NCBI GenBank assembly: GCA_022759065.1
Contig: JAEMPZ010000115.1
Coordinates: forward strand, 1 to 5,968
Reading direction: 5' to 3'
DNA from: Acidobacteriota bacterium
Lineage (GTDB): Bacteria > Acidobacteriota > UBA4820 > DSQY01
DNA: 5,968 nt
This document shows positions 5,738-5,968 of the stretch, one piece after another (position 1 is the stretch's first letter; the number at the start of each line of letters is the position of its first letter). The notes under the pieces were generated by a model. That model saw only the letters and a list, made by a program, of their open reading frames with translations. It was not told the DNA's origin and ran no database searches. The position numbers and the translations under genes were made by a program.

Positions 5738-5968
5738 CCGTTTTCTCCGGTATCAATGAGGCTTTTGACGAGCTTTCGGTAAGCGTCCGGCTCAAGAAGC
5801 AATTCGGCGCGCCCATCGGCCACCCGCACCCGCTCCTCGCACATCAGCCGCAGGGCTTCAGGATAGAGGCGGTGCTCGTAGCGCAGGATGCGGGCGCTAA
5901 GGCTTTCCTCTGTGTCGCCCGGCAAAATTGGGACGACGGCCTGGAGAATGATGGGGCCGTGGTCGCAC
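5734..5968 (-). CDS. purN: Phosphoribosylglycinamide formyltransferase, 3' end only
   Basis: Only the last 77 residues are in the window; the gene starts beyond the right edge. The frame opens [18 protein letters not shown] and continues through [20 protein letters not shown], the characteristic C-terminal part of PurN. PurN uses 10-formyl-tetrahydrofolate to formylate GAR in step three of purine synthesis. The Asp of CDHGP matches the catalytic Asp144 of E. coli PurN, while the Asn and His catalytic residues would lie upstream, outside the window. The true start is off the window: a TTG at 5925 falls in the middle of the conserved region and is simply a leucine codon. The TGA stop shares ATGA with the tyrS start. 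Family identity is confident despite the truncation. Confidence 0.9.
   Translation of the reverse strand, partial: CDHGPIILQAVVPILPGDTEESLSARILRYEHRLYPEALRLMCEERVRVADGRAELLLEPDAYRKLVKSLIDTGENG
5745..5748 (-). promoter_or_regulatory. Shine-Dalgarno for tyrS inside the purN end
   Basis: GGAG on the minus strand lies 7 nt before the tyrS ATG and within the last codons of purN. Together with the ATGA overlap it supports translational coupling and this choice of start. Confidence 0.6.

Noticed and set aside
5228..5782. Plus-strand open frame of 184 codons
   Set aside because: It is antisense to the N-terminal half of tyrS and the purN end. The HLGH motif and ATGA overlap show the minus strand is coding.

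Overview
This is a GC-rich bacterial window with two tightly packed gene groups that converge on a short, repeat-filled gap. Nothing in it fixes the taxonomy. The exported S9 peptidase suggests a diderm bacterium. The CACAGAGG-type intergenic repeats are ones I associate, from memory, with Acidobacteriota, Planctomycetota, Verrucomicrobiota and some former Deltaproteobacteria. Acidobacteriota or a neighbouring phylum is my best guess, held weakly.

Plus strand (74-3997): a 422-residue circularly permuted ATP-grasp ligase of the glutathionylspermidine-synthase-like type, then after 12 nt an 880-residue exported S9 (prolyl oligopeptidase/DPP-like) serine peptidase. Each start has a Shine-Dalgarno sequence, and the spacing implies one transcript. 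The ligase should be cytoplasmic and the peptidase exported, so any shared pathway would span the membrane. Neither substrate can be read from the sequence.

Gap between the convergent groups (3998-4230, 233 nt): almost entirely repeats. In order it holds a TTCACCAC-headed repeat with three tandem 9-mers, four degenerate GATGAT heptamers, a possible stem-loop, two perfect 27-nt direct repeats (core GGGGACACGATACTC) and an inverted, diverged copy of the first repeat. The repeat ends lie within about 7 nt of both flanking stop codons. A related repeat in the opposite orientation sits at the left edge of the window (1-24), so the ligase/peptidase pair is framed by inward-facing copies of one repeat family.

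Minus strand (5968-4231): the 3' end of purN (purine synthesis), tyrS (tyrosyl-tRNA synthetase) and a small TatA/E-family gene. purN and tyrS overlap by the four bases ATGA, and tyrS and tatA are 10 nt apart, so these look like one translationally coupled operon. The TatA-like protein is unusual because it ends in a four-cysteine zinc ribbon.

The points most worth a second look are the TatA-zinc-ribbon fusion, the composite repeat nest, and the ligase/peptidase pair framed by repeats. I see no CRISPR array, tRNA, rRNA or transposase gene.
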